Source: Frigidibacter sp. SD6-1 (GTDB lineage: Bacteria > Pseudomonadota > Alphaproteobacteria > Rhodobacterales > Rhodobacteraceae). From it: a stretch of DNA of 64,000 nt. Shown piece after piece: positions 1 to 7,408 of the stretch. The stretch is taken from NCBI RefSeq assembly GCF_030143255.1, contig NZ_JARJNR010000001.1, positions 806,001 through 870,000 of the forward strand. Direction: 5' to 3'. A program made the translations under genes and the position numbers. The notes under the pieces were generated by a model. It had not been told where the DNA came from. It saw only the letters and a program-made list of their open reading frames with translations, and ran no database searches. Numbering within the stretch: position 1 is the first letter of the stretch; every line of letters starts with the position of its first letter.

Positions 1-1
1 G

Positions 2-424
2 GGCTGGGCCACATCGGCCACGGTCAGCGAGGCGCGCTATTACGACCTTGGCGGCCTGAAGCTCGATTGCCGGGCGGGCGAGGCGACCGGCTGGTTCGGG
101 CTGACGCCGCTTGCCGATGCGTCGGCGGACCTGCCCATCGTCATCGAGGGCTATGCGGCCGATCTGGCGCCGACCGGGCGGCAATGGCGCAGCGAGGACC
201 GGATCCGGCTTCTGTGGGACCTGAAGGGCTTTCATCAGGCCGACACTTTCGGCGGTACCAGCGGCGCGCCCGTGGCGGCGCTGGACAATCCGTCGGTGAT
301 AATCGGCATCCACACCAACGGGCTTTTCGGCGATGAGGACCCATGGGCCGCCAACAACGCCTTCACCCGGCTGACGCCGGACCGGCTGGCGCAGATCCAG
401 ACCTGGATCGGGGGCGGGGAATGA
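2..424 (+). CDS. Trypsin-like (V8/S1-type) serine peptidase, C-terminal part
   Basis: The 5' end lies outside the window, and about 140 residues are visible. The segment contains YYDLGGLKLD, resembling the catalytic-Asp region of V8-like peptidases, and later FGGTSGAPV, the GxSG motif with the nucleophilic Ser. The His region must lie upstream. The end (TRLTPDRLAQIQTWI) is normal for the fold, so the gene is cut by the window edge and is not a pseudogene. The stop overlaps the start of the next protease gene (ATGA), so the two are probably cotranscribed. A substrate cannot be predicted. Such enzymes are normally exported, but the signal region is not visible. Confidence 0.8.
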   Translation, partial: GWATSATVSEARYYDLGGLKLDCRAGEATGWFGLTPLADASADLPIVIEGYAADLAPTGRQWRSEDRIRLLWDLKGFHQADTFGGTSGAPVAALDNPSVIIGIHTNGLFGDEDPWAANNAFTRLTPDRLAQIQTWIGGGE

Positions 425-1311
425 GAGCCGCTCTTCGCGCGGCGCTTTCAGCGCTCTTGCTCATCGCTGGCGGCGTGGCGGTACGGGCGTCCGACGATGT
501 GACGGTCTATATCGAATGCACGGCGGATGGCAAAACCTCGCGCGGCAGCGGGGTTCTGGTCAGCGCGCAGGGCCATGTGCTGACCGCCCGCCATGTGGTG
601 CCTGAAGGCGCAAGCTGCATGGGGTCGGTCGGCGTGGCGGATGCCAACACCGCCGCGCGGCTGATCGTCCAGCCCTCGAACCTGCCGGTCGACATGGCGC
701 TTCTGCGCTTCGCCCGGCAGGCGACCTATCCGTTCGCGCCCTATTGCCCGCTTGAAGACTGGATGGTCCGGCGCGAGATCGTGGTGGCGGGTTTTCCGGG
801 GCGGACCGAGACCGGCGCGGTTTCCTACCGGCAGGGCATCCTGTCCACGACGACCCCCAATCAGGCGGGCGTTCTTGAAACTGACGGCCAGACGGTCGCG
901 GGCATGAGCGGCGGGCCGGTCTTCTCGCGCAACCTGCGCGGCGTTCTCGGCATCGTCGCGGGCGCGGAATTCGCCATAGATGGCACGGTCAGCTATTATG
1001 GCATCGTACCCTTGGCCGATTACGCCGGGTCGATGCACCTGACCGAAAGCCCGCTGCCCTGCTACCGGCAAAGCGCCGATCCGGGCCTTGGCGCGGGGTT
1101 TGACGCGGTCTGGAAGGCGGGCGACGCGCCCGTTGCTCTCAATGTCAGCCCCGAGGAGGGCACCTGTTTCCTTTACGAGACCTTCGGCGAGTTCAATTCC
1201 GTGGGCGACCGGGTCTGGGTTCTGCCGAAGGACGGGCACTATGAACTTGCCGGAGCCGATAAGGCGGGCGGCACCCATGGAGGGAGGGCGAGATGCGTCT
1301 TCTATCCCTGA
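421..1311 (+). CDS. Secreted trypsin-like serine peptidase
   Basis: The protein has 296 residues and starts with a typical Sec signal peptide (MRAALRAALSALLLIAGGVA, cleavage near ARAS), so it should act in the periplasm or outside. All three S1 catalytic elements are present: LTARHVV (H58), VDMALLRF (D91) and GMSGGPVF (S163). The chosen ATG overlaps the preceding stop (ATGA). An in-frame ATG at 343 would place the signal peptide internally, so it is rejected. About 100 residues after the protease core contain several Cys and form a domain I do not recognise. It overlaps the next gene by 19 nt, indicating one operon of three protease-like genes. Confidence 0.88.
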   Translation: MRAALRAALSALLLIAGGVAVRASDDVTVYIECTADGKTSRGSGVLVSAQGHVLTARHVVPEGASCMGSVGVADANTAARLIVQPSNLPVDMALLRFARQATYPFAPYCPLEDWMVRREIVVAGFPGRTETGAVSYRQGILSTTTPNQAGVLETDGQTVAGMSGGPVFSRNLRGVLGIVAGAEFAIDGTVSYYGIVPLADYAGSMHLTESPLPCYRQSADPGLGAGFDAVWKAGDAPVALNVSPEEGTCFLYETFGEFNSVGDRVWVLPKDGHYELAGADKAGGTHGGRARCVFYP

Positions 1312-2606
1312 AACCTGCGCCGCTGCCGATGCGGTGCATCCTGCCCGTCCTCTGCACGGTCCTTGCCGCCACAGGCGCTGCCCGGGCGCAGGACGAGGGC
1401 GGGCGCGATCCCGACTGGGCCCGGTCCGTCGCCGCTGCCGCGCTCTTCGACCTCAGGGTCACCGGCACGCTGAAGGCGGCCGACGGGCAGGGGCCGCGAC
1501 CCGAGGAGCGGCACGGAAAGGCCTTCGCCATCGGCCCGAATCTTCTTCTGACCTCGAACCATGTGCTTGGCGACTGGTCCGAATGGGCAGCGGCCGAGGA
1601 GGACCGCAAGGAGGTCGCGCGCGCCGTCCGCCCGATCGACCGTCACATCGCCATGCTGACCGCCGACAGCGATCCCGACCGGCCGATCGCCGACCCGGTG
1701 GTGATCCCGCCCTTCTCGCCCTCGGTCGATGCCGCGACCCTGCTGGTCCCGAGCCTCGATCTGCCCTCCGGCGCCGTCTTCCGGCTGAGCCTCTGCGCGT
1801 TGACGAAGGGAGAGAGTTATGCGGCGCTTCTGGTCGGCGGCGACCCGCGCGACGCGGGCGCGATGTCGGACCCCGGTCTCGTGTCGCTGAAGGCCGAAGG
1901 CTATGACCCGTCGCATTACGGCGGCCTGTTCGTCTTTTCCGTCGAGGGCGGCGACCGGTTCGAGCCCGAGCCCGAGGGCCATGACGGCGCGCCGATCCTT
2001 GATGCGTCCATGGATGTGGTGGCGCTCGTCTCGGCGGTGACGCGCGACGCGGGGCGGACGAAGATCCTCGCCACGCCGATCCAGCCCTTGATCCCCGGGA
2101 CCGACCTGCTTCTGTCGCAGGCGCCCCAGCTTGCCCAGGGCGGCGGGGCGCGGCCGCGCTGTTCGGTGGCCGAGAGGGTGGGCGAGATCGACTATAACGT
2201 CAGCACCCACGCGGTCTGGAACGCTTCGCGCGATCAGTTCACCAGCCAGCTCAGGCTGACCTATGACAATATCTACAGCCGCGGCACGATCAGCAAGGTC
2301 TCGGTCCAGTACGATTTCTTCGGGCGACGCAAGAAGAACAGCCGCTATGCGAGCCTGCCGCTGTCGGGTGGCGACGGCAATTTCGACGGCGAGCTGGTGC
2401 TTGAATCGATCGACCCGAGCTCGCGCCAGTTCCTCGACAGCGAGGTGGTGGTGGCCGGGCGGAACCTGTCGAAGAAACTCGATTCCGACGGTGGCTACAT
2501 CTCCTGGGTCCGGCTTCTGATCACGCCGACCTATTCCGACCTTGGCGTCGAGGCGGCGGACCCGGTGGAGATCGGGCTCGCCTGGAGCGAGCTGGCGGCG
2601 GAGTGA
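1293..2606 (+). CDS. Secreted trypsin-fold protein with catalytic Ser replaced by Asp (probable pseudoprotease)
   Basis: The protein has 437 residues with an N-terminal signal sequence (hydrophobic stretch around residues 14-30, ending ARAQ). The His element is clear (LLLTSNHVLGDW, H90) and DAATLLVPSLD supplies the Asp region (D146). At the nucleophile position the protein reads EGHDGAPI: the oxyanion-loop pattern GxSGxP has Asp (D231) instead of Ser. The codons there are cat gac ggc, so the change is read directly. Residues from about 285 on form an extra beta-rich domain. The gene overlaps the active protease upstream. It may be a non-catalytic partner or binding module. Confidence 0.8.
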   Translation: MRLLSLKPAPLPMRCILPVLCTVLAATGAARAQDEGGRDPDWARSVAAAALFDLRVTGTLKAADGQGPRPEERHGKAFAIGPNLLLTSNHVLGDWSEWAAAEEDRKEVARAVRPIDRHIAMLTADSDPDRPIADPVVIPPFSPSVDAATLLVPSLDLPSGAVFRLSLCALTKGESYAALLVGGDPRDAGAMSDPGLVSLKAEGYDPSHYGGLFVFSVEGGDRFEPEPEGHDGAPILDASMDVVALVSAVTRDAGRTKILATPIQPLIPGTDLLLSQAPQLAQGGGARPRCSVAERVGEIDYNVSTHAVWNASRDQFTSQLRLTYDNIYSRGTISKVSVQYDFFGRRKKNSRYASLPLSGGDGNFDGELVLESIDPSSRQFLDSEVVVAGRNLSKKLDSDGGYISWVRLLITPTYSDLGVEAADPVEIGLAWSELAAE

Positions 2607-2642
2607 GGATGGTGCCTATCGGACCTTTGGCCGACCCGGGCG

Positions 2643-2705
2643 CTCGTCGAGCACTGCGTGCACTCCTCGCCGGGCACCCGACGAGTGCACGCAGTGCTCG
2701 AGGAG
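2643..2705. repeat. Palindromic intergenic element, family 1 copy A
   Basis: This is a long inverted repeat. Arms at 2649-2665 and 2683-2699 are perfectly complementary over 17 bp, extending with one mismatch to 2643/2705, around a 17-nt centre. It has the layout CTCGTCGAG...CTCCTCGC...GACGAG...GAGGAGG shared with four other copies in this window. It sits between two + strand genes. It could form a stable RNA hairpin but has no T-run, so it looks more like a REP-type element than a simple terminator. Confidence 0.75.
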
Positions 2706-2760
2706 GCCCGGCGCAGTCCGGGTGGCCGGTGTGCGGACATGAAGGGCAGGGGGTGAGCAG

Positions 2761-4980
2761 ATGATGGCGCGAATATTTCGGAGCTATGTCGGCTTGCTCG
2801 TCAGGCTGGCGGTCGGCTTGGTTGTCTCTGTGGCGTCCGCCGGGGCCTTCGCGCCCCCGTCCTGGTTCAGTGGCAGCGTGACGATCGATTTGCCGTTCGA
2901 GGCCTCGAGCCTCGTCTCCGGGCCGGACGGAACGGCGCTGATCCTTGGCGCAGGCGGGGAACTGGCGCTCATCGACATTGCCACCGCCCGCATCGTCGGT
3001 GCGTCCGAGCTGAAGGGCCAGCCCGTCGCCGTGGCGACCGGGTCGCGGATGCGGACCGAGGCACGGATCGCGGTTGTCACCCGGGCTGCGGATGGCGGTC
3101 TTGCGCTGAGCGCGCTTTCCCTCGGCGCGCGCGGGCCGATCGGGACGATCGCCCTGAAGATCGACGAACGTCTCGCGCAAGCCATCGCACCGGGCGCCAT
3201 CGTCGTCGGGGCGGACGAGGATCGCGCGGCGGGCGGGCGGCGGCTTCTTCTGTGGGACCGCGCGCCGGGCTCGCCGATCCAGTATTTCAGCCTCTTGAAG
3301 CCCGGGGGGTATGTCGCGGTTCCGGTCAAGGACATTCCCCGCGCGCTCGCGCCGATCGGGGCGGGCAGGCTGATGCTCGGCATCCATCCCGAAAGCGACC
3401 TTCTCTCGATCGTCGATCCGGCGCAGGGCGATCTGATCGACCTCGTATCGGTTGACGGCCTGTCCTACAAGGCGCCGGAAAGCCTTGCCCTCTTCGCCCC
3501 GATGGCGCCGGAGGGCGGTTCCGGCTCGGTGGTGATCGCCAATGCCGAAAGCGGCATCCTGACGATCGTCACCGTCGGCGGCCTGTCGCGGCCCCGGCTC
3601 GATCTGCCGCTGCAACTGACATTGCCCGAGCCTTTCCGGGCGCCGGGCGCGCGCCCGGCGCTGGCCGCCGATCACGATGCGCAATTCATCCTTGCCGGGA
3701 TCGAGGGCGCGCGCGAATTGCGCGTGGTGCAGCGCCTCAAGGGTGCGCTGAATTTCGGCGATACGCTGGTGCTGGATGCGCCCTTGCGCGCTCTGACGGC
3801 GGTGAGCCCGCCCTCGGGTGCCGGCGAAGACGCCTTCCTGTTCCTCAGCGGCGATGGGCGCAGCCTGACCATCAGCGATATCGCGAGCCTTCTGCAGCGC
3901 GCGCGCAGCGGGGTCACCTTTCAGCCGCAGGTGGCGGCGGCGCCCAACGTGCCGCTTGAGGCAGGATCGCTGTCGGCCCTCGCCACGATCGAGGTGATGC
4001 GGCTTCAGCGGGCCCTTGGCGGGCTCGGCTACAAGATCGGCGCCATCGACGGGAGGGGCGGGCCGCTGACCGAAACCGCGCTGCGCGCCTTCCAGCTCGA
4101 TCAGGGACTGGAGCCGACGGGCAAGCTCGATCCCGAGACGGCGACGGCGCTTCAGGCCGCGCTCTCGGCGAGCGGGGGGCAGACGGCGAACGCCCGGGTG
4201 CTCGATGCGTTCGACCGGACGACCGACGCGGCGCTTGGCGAGGATTTCGACAGCGGGCGACTGCTTGCGATGGGGCCGACCCAGACCAATGTCGATCATC
4301 CCTGTTTCGGCCTGAACGATGTGCCGCCCGAGACGCTTTGGCCGAACGCAGTCAAGTTCGCCAATCTGTTACGCCGGATCGAGGGCGAGCTCGGCCAGCC
4401 GGTCGAGGTGGTCGCGGGCTATCAGAACGAGGCCCTGACCCGCTGCCTCGGCGTCGGCGCCCATCCGCTGCACGGCGCGTTTCAGGCCTTCGACATCCGT
4501 CTCGCGGCGGAAGCCGATGGCGGCGTGAAGAAGCTGTCGGACAGCCTTCAAGGGCTCGCGGCACGCGGCCTCGCGACCTTCGACATGCGCGTGGAGGGCG
4601 GATTTGTGCATGTCGGGACCGAGATCGGCCGCAATCTGGCGCTCGTCGCTTCCTATCCGGCTGGCGCACGTAGCTGCGAGGCGGCGAAGGCCGATGTCGA
4701 TGAATTCGCGCGGCTGCTGGCGGGCGGTGATCTGGCAGGCCGCGAGATCTTCGTGGCGCGGCTTGCGGACAACGACATCTACGCGGTGGCGGTCGATACC
4801 AATTCCGACCAGCGCGCCGCAGAGGCGGCGAGCCGGGCGATCGCGGCGGTGGCGCCGCAGAGCAGCGACCGCAAGACCGGGGCGGATTCCTATGTGATCC
4901 GCAACCGCGACCTGTTCTTCGACCCGGCCTGCACGCGCATCGCGGTGATCCGCGACCAGGCGCAGCGCAAGAAATACTGA
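2761..4980 (+). CDS. Peptidoglycan-binding, M15-type D,D-peptidase-like exported protein
   Basis: The protein has 739 residues with an N-terminal signal or anchor segment (residues about 10-30). Residues 30-390 are beta-rich and repetitive, possibly a propeller, with no family recognised. Residues about 415-465 match a PG_binding_1 domain (LQRALGGLGYKIGAIDG, then TETALRAFQLDQGL). The C-terminal third matches peptidase M15A: HPLHGAFQAFDIR gives the H571...D578 zinc ligands and FVHVGT gives H617. The predicted role is trimming or binding cell-wall peptides in the periplasm. It follows three protease-like genes and precedes a membrane protein on the same strand, and it faces the contractile-system operon. 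Confidence 0.8.
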   Translation: MMARIFRSYVGLLVRLAVGLVVSVASAGAFAPPSWFSGSVTIDLPFEASSLVSGPDGTALILGAGGELALIDIATARIVGASELKGQPVAVATGSRMRTEARIAVVTRAADGGLALSALSLGARGPIGTIALKIDERLAQAIAPGAIVVGADEDRAAGGRRLLLWDRAPGSPIQYFSLLKPGGYVAVPVKDIPRALAPIGAGRLMLGIHPESDLLSIVDPAQGDLIDLVSVDGLSYKAPESLALFAPMAPEGGSGSVVIANAESGILTIVTVGGLSRPRLDLPLQLTLPEPFRAPGARPALAADHDAQFILAGIEGARELRVVQRLKGALNFGDTLVLDAPLRALTAVSPPSGAGEDAFLFLSGDGRSLTISDIASLLQRARSGVTFQPQVAAAPNVPLEAGSLSALATIEVMRLQRALGGLGYKIGAIDGRGGPLTETALRAFQLDQGLEPTGKLDPETATALQAALSASGGQTANARVLDAFDRTTDAALGEDFDSGRLLAMGPTQTNVDHPCFGLNDVPPETLWPNAVKFANLLRRIEGELGQPVEVVAGYQNEALTRCLGVGAHPLHGAFQAFDIRLAAEADGGVKKLSDSLQGLAARGLATFDMRVEGGFVHVGTEIGRNLALVASYPAGARSCEAAKADVDEFARLLAGGDLAGREIFVARLADNDIYAVAVDTNSDQRAAEAASRAIAAVAPQSSDRKTGADSYVIRNRDLFFDPACTRIAVIRDQAQRKKY

Positions 4981-4992
4981 GGGGCCGGTCGC

Positions 4993-5682
4993 ATGGTCAA
5001 GATCGGGCTCTTCCTTCTTGGCTTTCTCTGCTTTCTTCTGGCCGTGCTGGCCGAAGTCGGGCTTGGCCTCAGCCTGTCGCTTGGCGGCGTCGCGACGACC
5101 GACCGCGCCACGCCCGGGCTCGGTATCCGGATGCTGGCGCTGATCGACGCGGGTCTGGCCTGGACACTTCTGCTGATGGCCATCGATTTCATCCGGCCGA
5201 TGAGCGCGGTGGCCCGGGTACAGGGGATCGTGACGCTGATCCTGTCGTTCTTCGGGGTGCTGGGCGGGATCGTCCTCATCTTCACCACGCTTGCGCTGAT
5301 CATGCTGATGATCTCGCTCCTTCTCGCCTTTCCCTTCGGGACGCTTGCCTATCTCGCCGCCTGGGGCGATTTTCCCAAGGGATTGGCCCGGGCAGCGCTT
5401 GGCCTGATCATGGTGCTGAAGCTTCTCGGCGCATTGTTCCTCGTGCTCGCCAGTCCGAGCCTTCTGAAGAACAAGGGGCTCGTCGTGCTGCTGCTCTTTT
5501 CGATCGGCAGCACCTTCCTGACCGGTCTGCTGATCGCCTTCGTTCCGGCCTTCGTGGCGGCCATCGCCGACGCGATCGGCGCGCTCATTTCGGCGATCCT
5601 CGGCACGATCTGGCTTCTGGTGATGCTGATCGGAGCGATCTTCGCGGTCATCCGCGCGATCCGGAGTCTAGCGCCCGGCTGA
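4993..5682 (+). CDS. Multi-pass membrane protein of unknown function
   Basis: The protein has 229 residues and is very hydrophobic, with about six membrane segments (beginning IGLFLLGFLCFLLAVLAEVG). There are few charged residues except a short loop around EVARVQ and the C-terminal RAIRSLAPG. I do not recognise a family. It starts 12 nt after the stop of the peptidoglycan peptidase gene, so the two are probably cotranscribed. It may be a membrane partner of that protein, but this is inference from position only. Confidence 0.75.
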   Translation: MVKIGLFLLGFLCFLLAVLAEVGLGLSLSLGGVATTDRATPGLGIRMLALIDAGLAWTLLLMAIDFIRPMSAVARVQGIVTLILSFFGVLGGIVLIFTTLALIMLMISLLLAFPFGTLAYLAAWGDFPKGLARAALGLIMVLKLLGALFLVLASPSLLKNKGLVVLLLFSIGSTFLTGLLIAFVPAFVAAIADAIGALISAILGTIWLLVMLIGAIFAVIRAIRSLAPG

Positions 5683-5689
5683 GCGGGCC

Positions 5690-5757
5690 GCTCGTCGAGC
5701 CCTTGCGCGCTCTCCTCGCTCACTCTGCCGACGAGCCACAAAGTGGACGAGGAGGCT
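5690..5757. repeat. Palindromic intergenic element, family 1 copy B
   Basis: It shares the layout CGCTCGTCGAGC...CTCTCCTCGC...GACGAG...GACGAGGAGGC with copies A, C, D and E. The arms are less perfect than in copy A. It starts just after the stop of the membrane-protein gene, in the convergent gap before the contractile-system operon, so it may also act as a terminator hairpin. Confidence 0.65.
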
Positions 5758-5770
5758 TGCGGCGAAGCGG

Positions 5771-5815
5771 CCCGCGCCCATGCTCCCCGCGCCCATGCTC
5801 CCCGCGCCCATGCTC
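5771..5815. repeat. Three perfect tandem copies of a 15-bp unit
   Basis: The unit CCCGCGCCCATGCTC is repeated three times without mismatch and lies exactly between palindromic copies B and C. The whole gap 5683-5894 is made of these repeats and contains no supported gene. Confidence 0.9.
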
Positions 5816-5875
5816 GTCGTCGCACCACCGGTGCGCTCCTCGCATCCGCCGACGAGGCACGGAGTGACCGAGGAG
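5811..5875. repeat. Palindromic intergenic element, family 1 copy C
   Basis: It has the same order of blocks as copy A (GCTCGTCGTCG, GCTCCTCGC, GACGAGGCACGGAGTG, CCGAGGAGGC). It is the second of two copies within 200 bp, directly beyond the last gene of the contractile-system operon. Confidence 0.65.
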
Positions 5876-5894
5876 GCGCCGGCCGTGCGCGCGG

Positions 5895-6395
5895 TCAATC
5901 ACCGATGGCTATCTGGGCCGTGCCGTTGCCAGCGTTCACGAACGAAAGGCTGCCGCCGCCGAGGCGGATCGAAAAGCTGCCGCGATTGCTGGGCTTTTCC
6001 TGCTCCGAGCAGGCGCTGTGCAGCGGTGAACCGAGGCACAGGACCTCGGTCTTGGCCTCGCAGTCACTTTTCGGCGCGGGGGCGCAGCGATAGCTGACCC
6101 GCACCGGCCCACCCGAAACGAGCACCAGTGTCAGCAGGCGATTGTCGCGCTTGGGGTCCCGGGCGAGCGAGAGGTGCGCCGACCCGTCCTTTGCAAGCGA
6201 GACCGACGCGCTTCCATCCGTGAAACGCTCGACCCGCGGGGCGAAGGCGGAGGCGACGCCGCCGAGCCCCTTCGCCCAGGCGGGCGGGGGAGGGGCATCC
6301 TCGCCCTTCTTCCAGGTGCGACCCGTGGGTGCAAAGATCATCGCGGCAACGAAGATCAGGCCCACGAGGCCAAGTCCGATGAAGAGCCAGCGCAT
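5895..6395 (-). CDS. Small membrane-anchored protein at end of CIS operon
   Basis: The protein has 166 residues with one N-terminal membrane segment (WLFIGLGLVGLIFVAAMIFA), a Pro-rich linker (GEDAPPPPAWAKG) and a beta-rich C-terminal domain with three Cys (YRCAPAPKSDCEAKTEVLCL). I recognise no family. The start codon overlaps the stop of the upstream zincin gene by 1 nt, so it is translationally linked to that gene. The likely topology puts the beta domain in the periplasm. It could be an accessory or immunity-like partner of the zincin, which is inference only. Confidence 0.7.
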   Translation of the reverse strand: MRWLFIGLGLVGLIFVAAMIFAPTGRTWKKGEDAPPPPAWAKGLGGVASAFAPRVERFTDGSASVSLAKDGSAHLSLARDPKRDNRLLTLVLVSGGPVRVSYRCAPAPKSDCEAKTEVLCLGSPLHSACSEQEKPSNRGSFSIRLGGGSLSFVNAGNGTAQIAIGD

Positions 6396-7387
6396 CAGGG
6401 AAACCAGATGCGCCAGATCGCGAGGAGGATCAGGGCCAAGAGGATCGCCTCGCCGATGATCGACAGGATCACCTTCACCACCACGGGCCAGTCGAGCCAG
6501 CCGGTCCCGTCGCCCGGGGGCAGGTTGCCGGTACGTCCGGTCGGGTTATGGGTATAGGCCCAAAGCTCCCACGGGTTGTTGAAATAGCCCCACCACATCG
6601 GAAAATTGTTCGATATGCGGACGTTGGCGGAATTCCTGCCCGGCGCGATCATGCCGATCAGGCCTGCCGCCCCGAAGAGGATCAGCCAGCCGAAATAGGT
6701 CATCCAGAAGAAGGGACCGAAGAGGCGGTTCTGGAAGACATGGGTCTGTTCGTGGGTATAGATGCCCGCGCCGGGGCCATTGCCGAGGCTTGAGAGCACA
6801 TTGCCCTGGGTGAAGGCGAAGCCCGGCTTGATCGCGAAGCCGCGCGTATAGCGATGCGCACCGCGCCGCCCGTCGCCATCCTGGAAATTGCCCCAGCCGA
6901 GGTTGATCAGGTGGATCAGGAAGGCGTTGACGTTCAGCGGCAGCCCCCAGGTGAAGTCCGACAGGAACGTCACCACCCCGAGCCCGGTCCAGTTGTGGAC
7001 CTTGTGGAACCCGTCGAACCAGCCGCCGCCCGCGCCGAGCGCCATGGCGATCCAGAGATAACCGGGCACGCCCCAGAGGCTGTCTCCGGTGGCGGCGAGC
7101 CCTATCATGTCGATGATCCCCGGCCAGATCATCAGGAAAAAGCCGGTGCCGATCATCGCCGCATCGGTCGCGCCGCCGAGCCAGATGAAGAAGGCGACGA
7201 CCAGCTGGGCGAAGAGCGCGCCCACCAGCGTTGTCAGCCCGGCCTCGACCGCGTTCTTCGCGGCCTCGCCCGCAGACTTGCCCTGGATCAGCCGCACGAC
7301 CAAGGCGAGCAAGAAGCCAAGAACCGCGAGGCCCAGCCAGACGAGGATGCGGATCACCGAATAGAATTCGAGGAATGGATTGTCCAT
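6395..7387 (-). CDS. Integral-membrane zincin (HEQTH) in CIS operon
   Basis: The protein has 330 residues. Membrane segments lie near 12-32, 52-72, 78-100 and 108-122, two more flank 225-250, and one is at the C-terminus (300-328). Between them is a soluble loop with YTHEQTHVFQNR: H212, E213 and H216 fit the HExxH zinc-peptidase motif. E274 in NPWELWAY fits the NPxExxAy third-ligand pattern of zincins. The HExTHxxQ pattern is reminiscent of the DUF4157 metallopeptidase-like domain found with extracellular contractile systems, but here it is embedded in a membrane protein. A good ribosome site (GGGAGG) precedes the ATG. The substrate is unknown. Confidence 0.72.
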   Translation of the reverse strand: MDNPFLEFYSVIRILVWLGLAVLGFLLALVVRLIQGKSAGEAAKNAVEAGLTTLVGALFAQLVVAFFIWLGGATDAAMIGTGFFLMIWPGIIDMIGLAATGDSLWGVPGYLWIAMALGAGGGWFDGFHKVHNWTGLGVVTFLSDFTWGLPLNVNAFLIHLINLGWGNFQDGDGRRGAHRYTRGFAIKPGFAFTQGNVLSSLGNGPGAGIYTHEQTHVFQNRLFGPFFWMTYFGWLILFGAAGLIGMIAPGRNSANVRISNNFPMWWGYFNNPWELWAYTHNPTGRTGNLPPGDGTGWLDWPVVVKVILSIIGEAILLALILLAIWRIWFP

Positions 7388-7408
7388 GATGGCCTCCCAG
7401 CCGCCGGA

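Noticed and set aside
5771-5815. CRISPR array
   Set aside because: Three perfect 15-bp units without spacers and no cas genes. Repeats in arrays are longer and separated by unique spacers.
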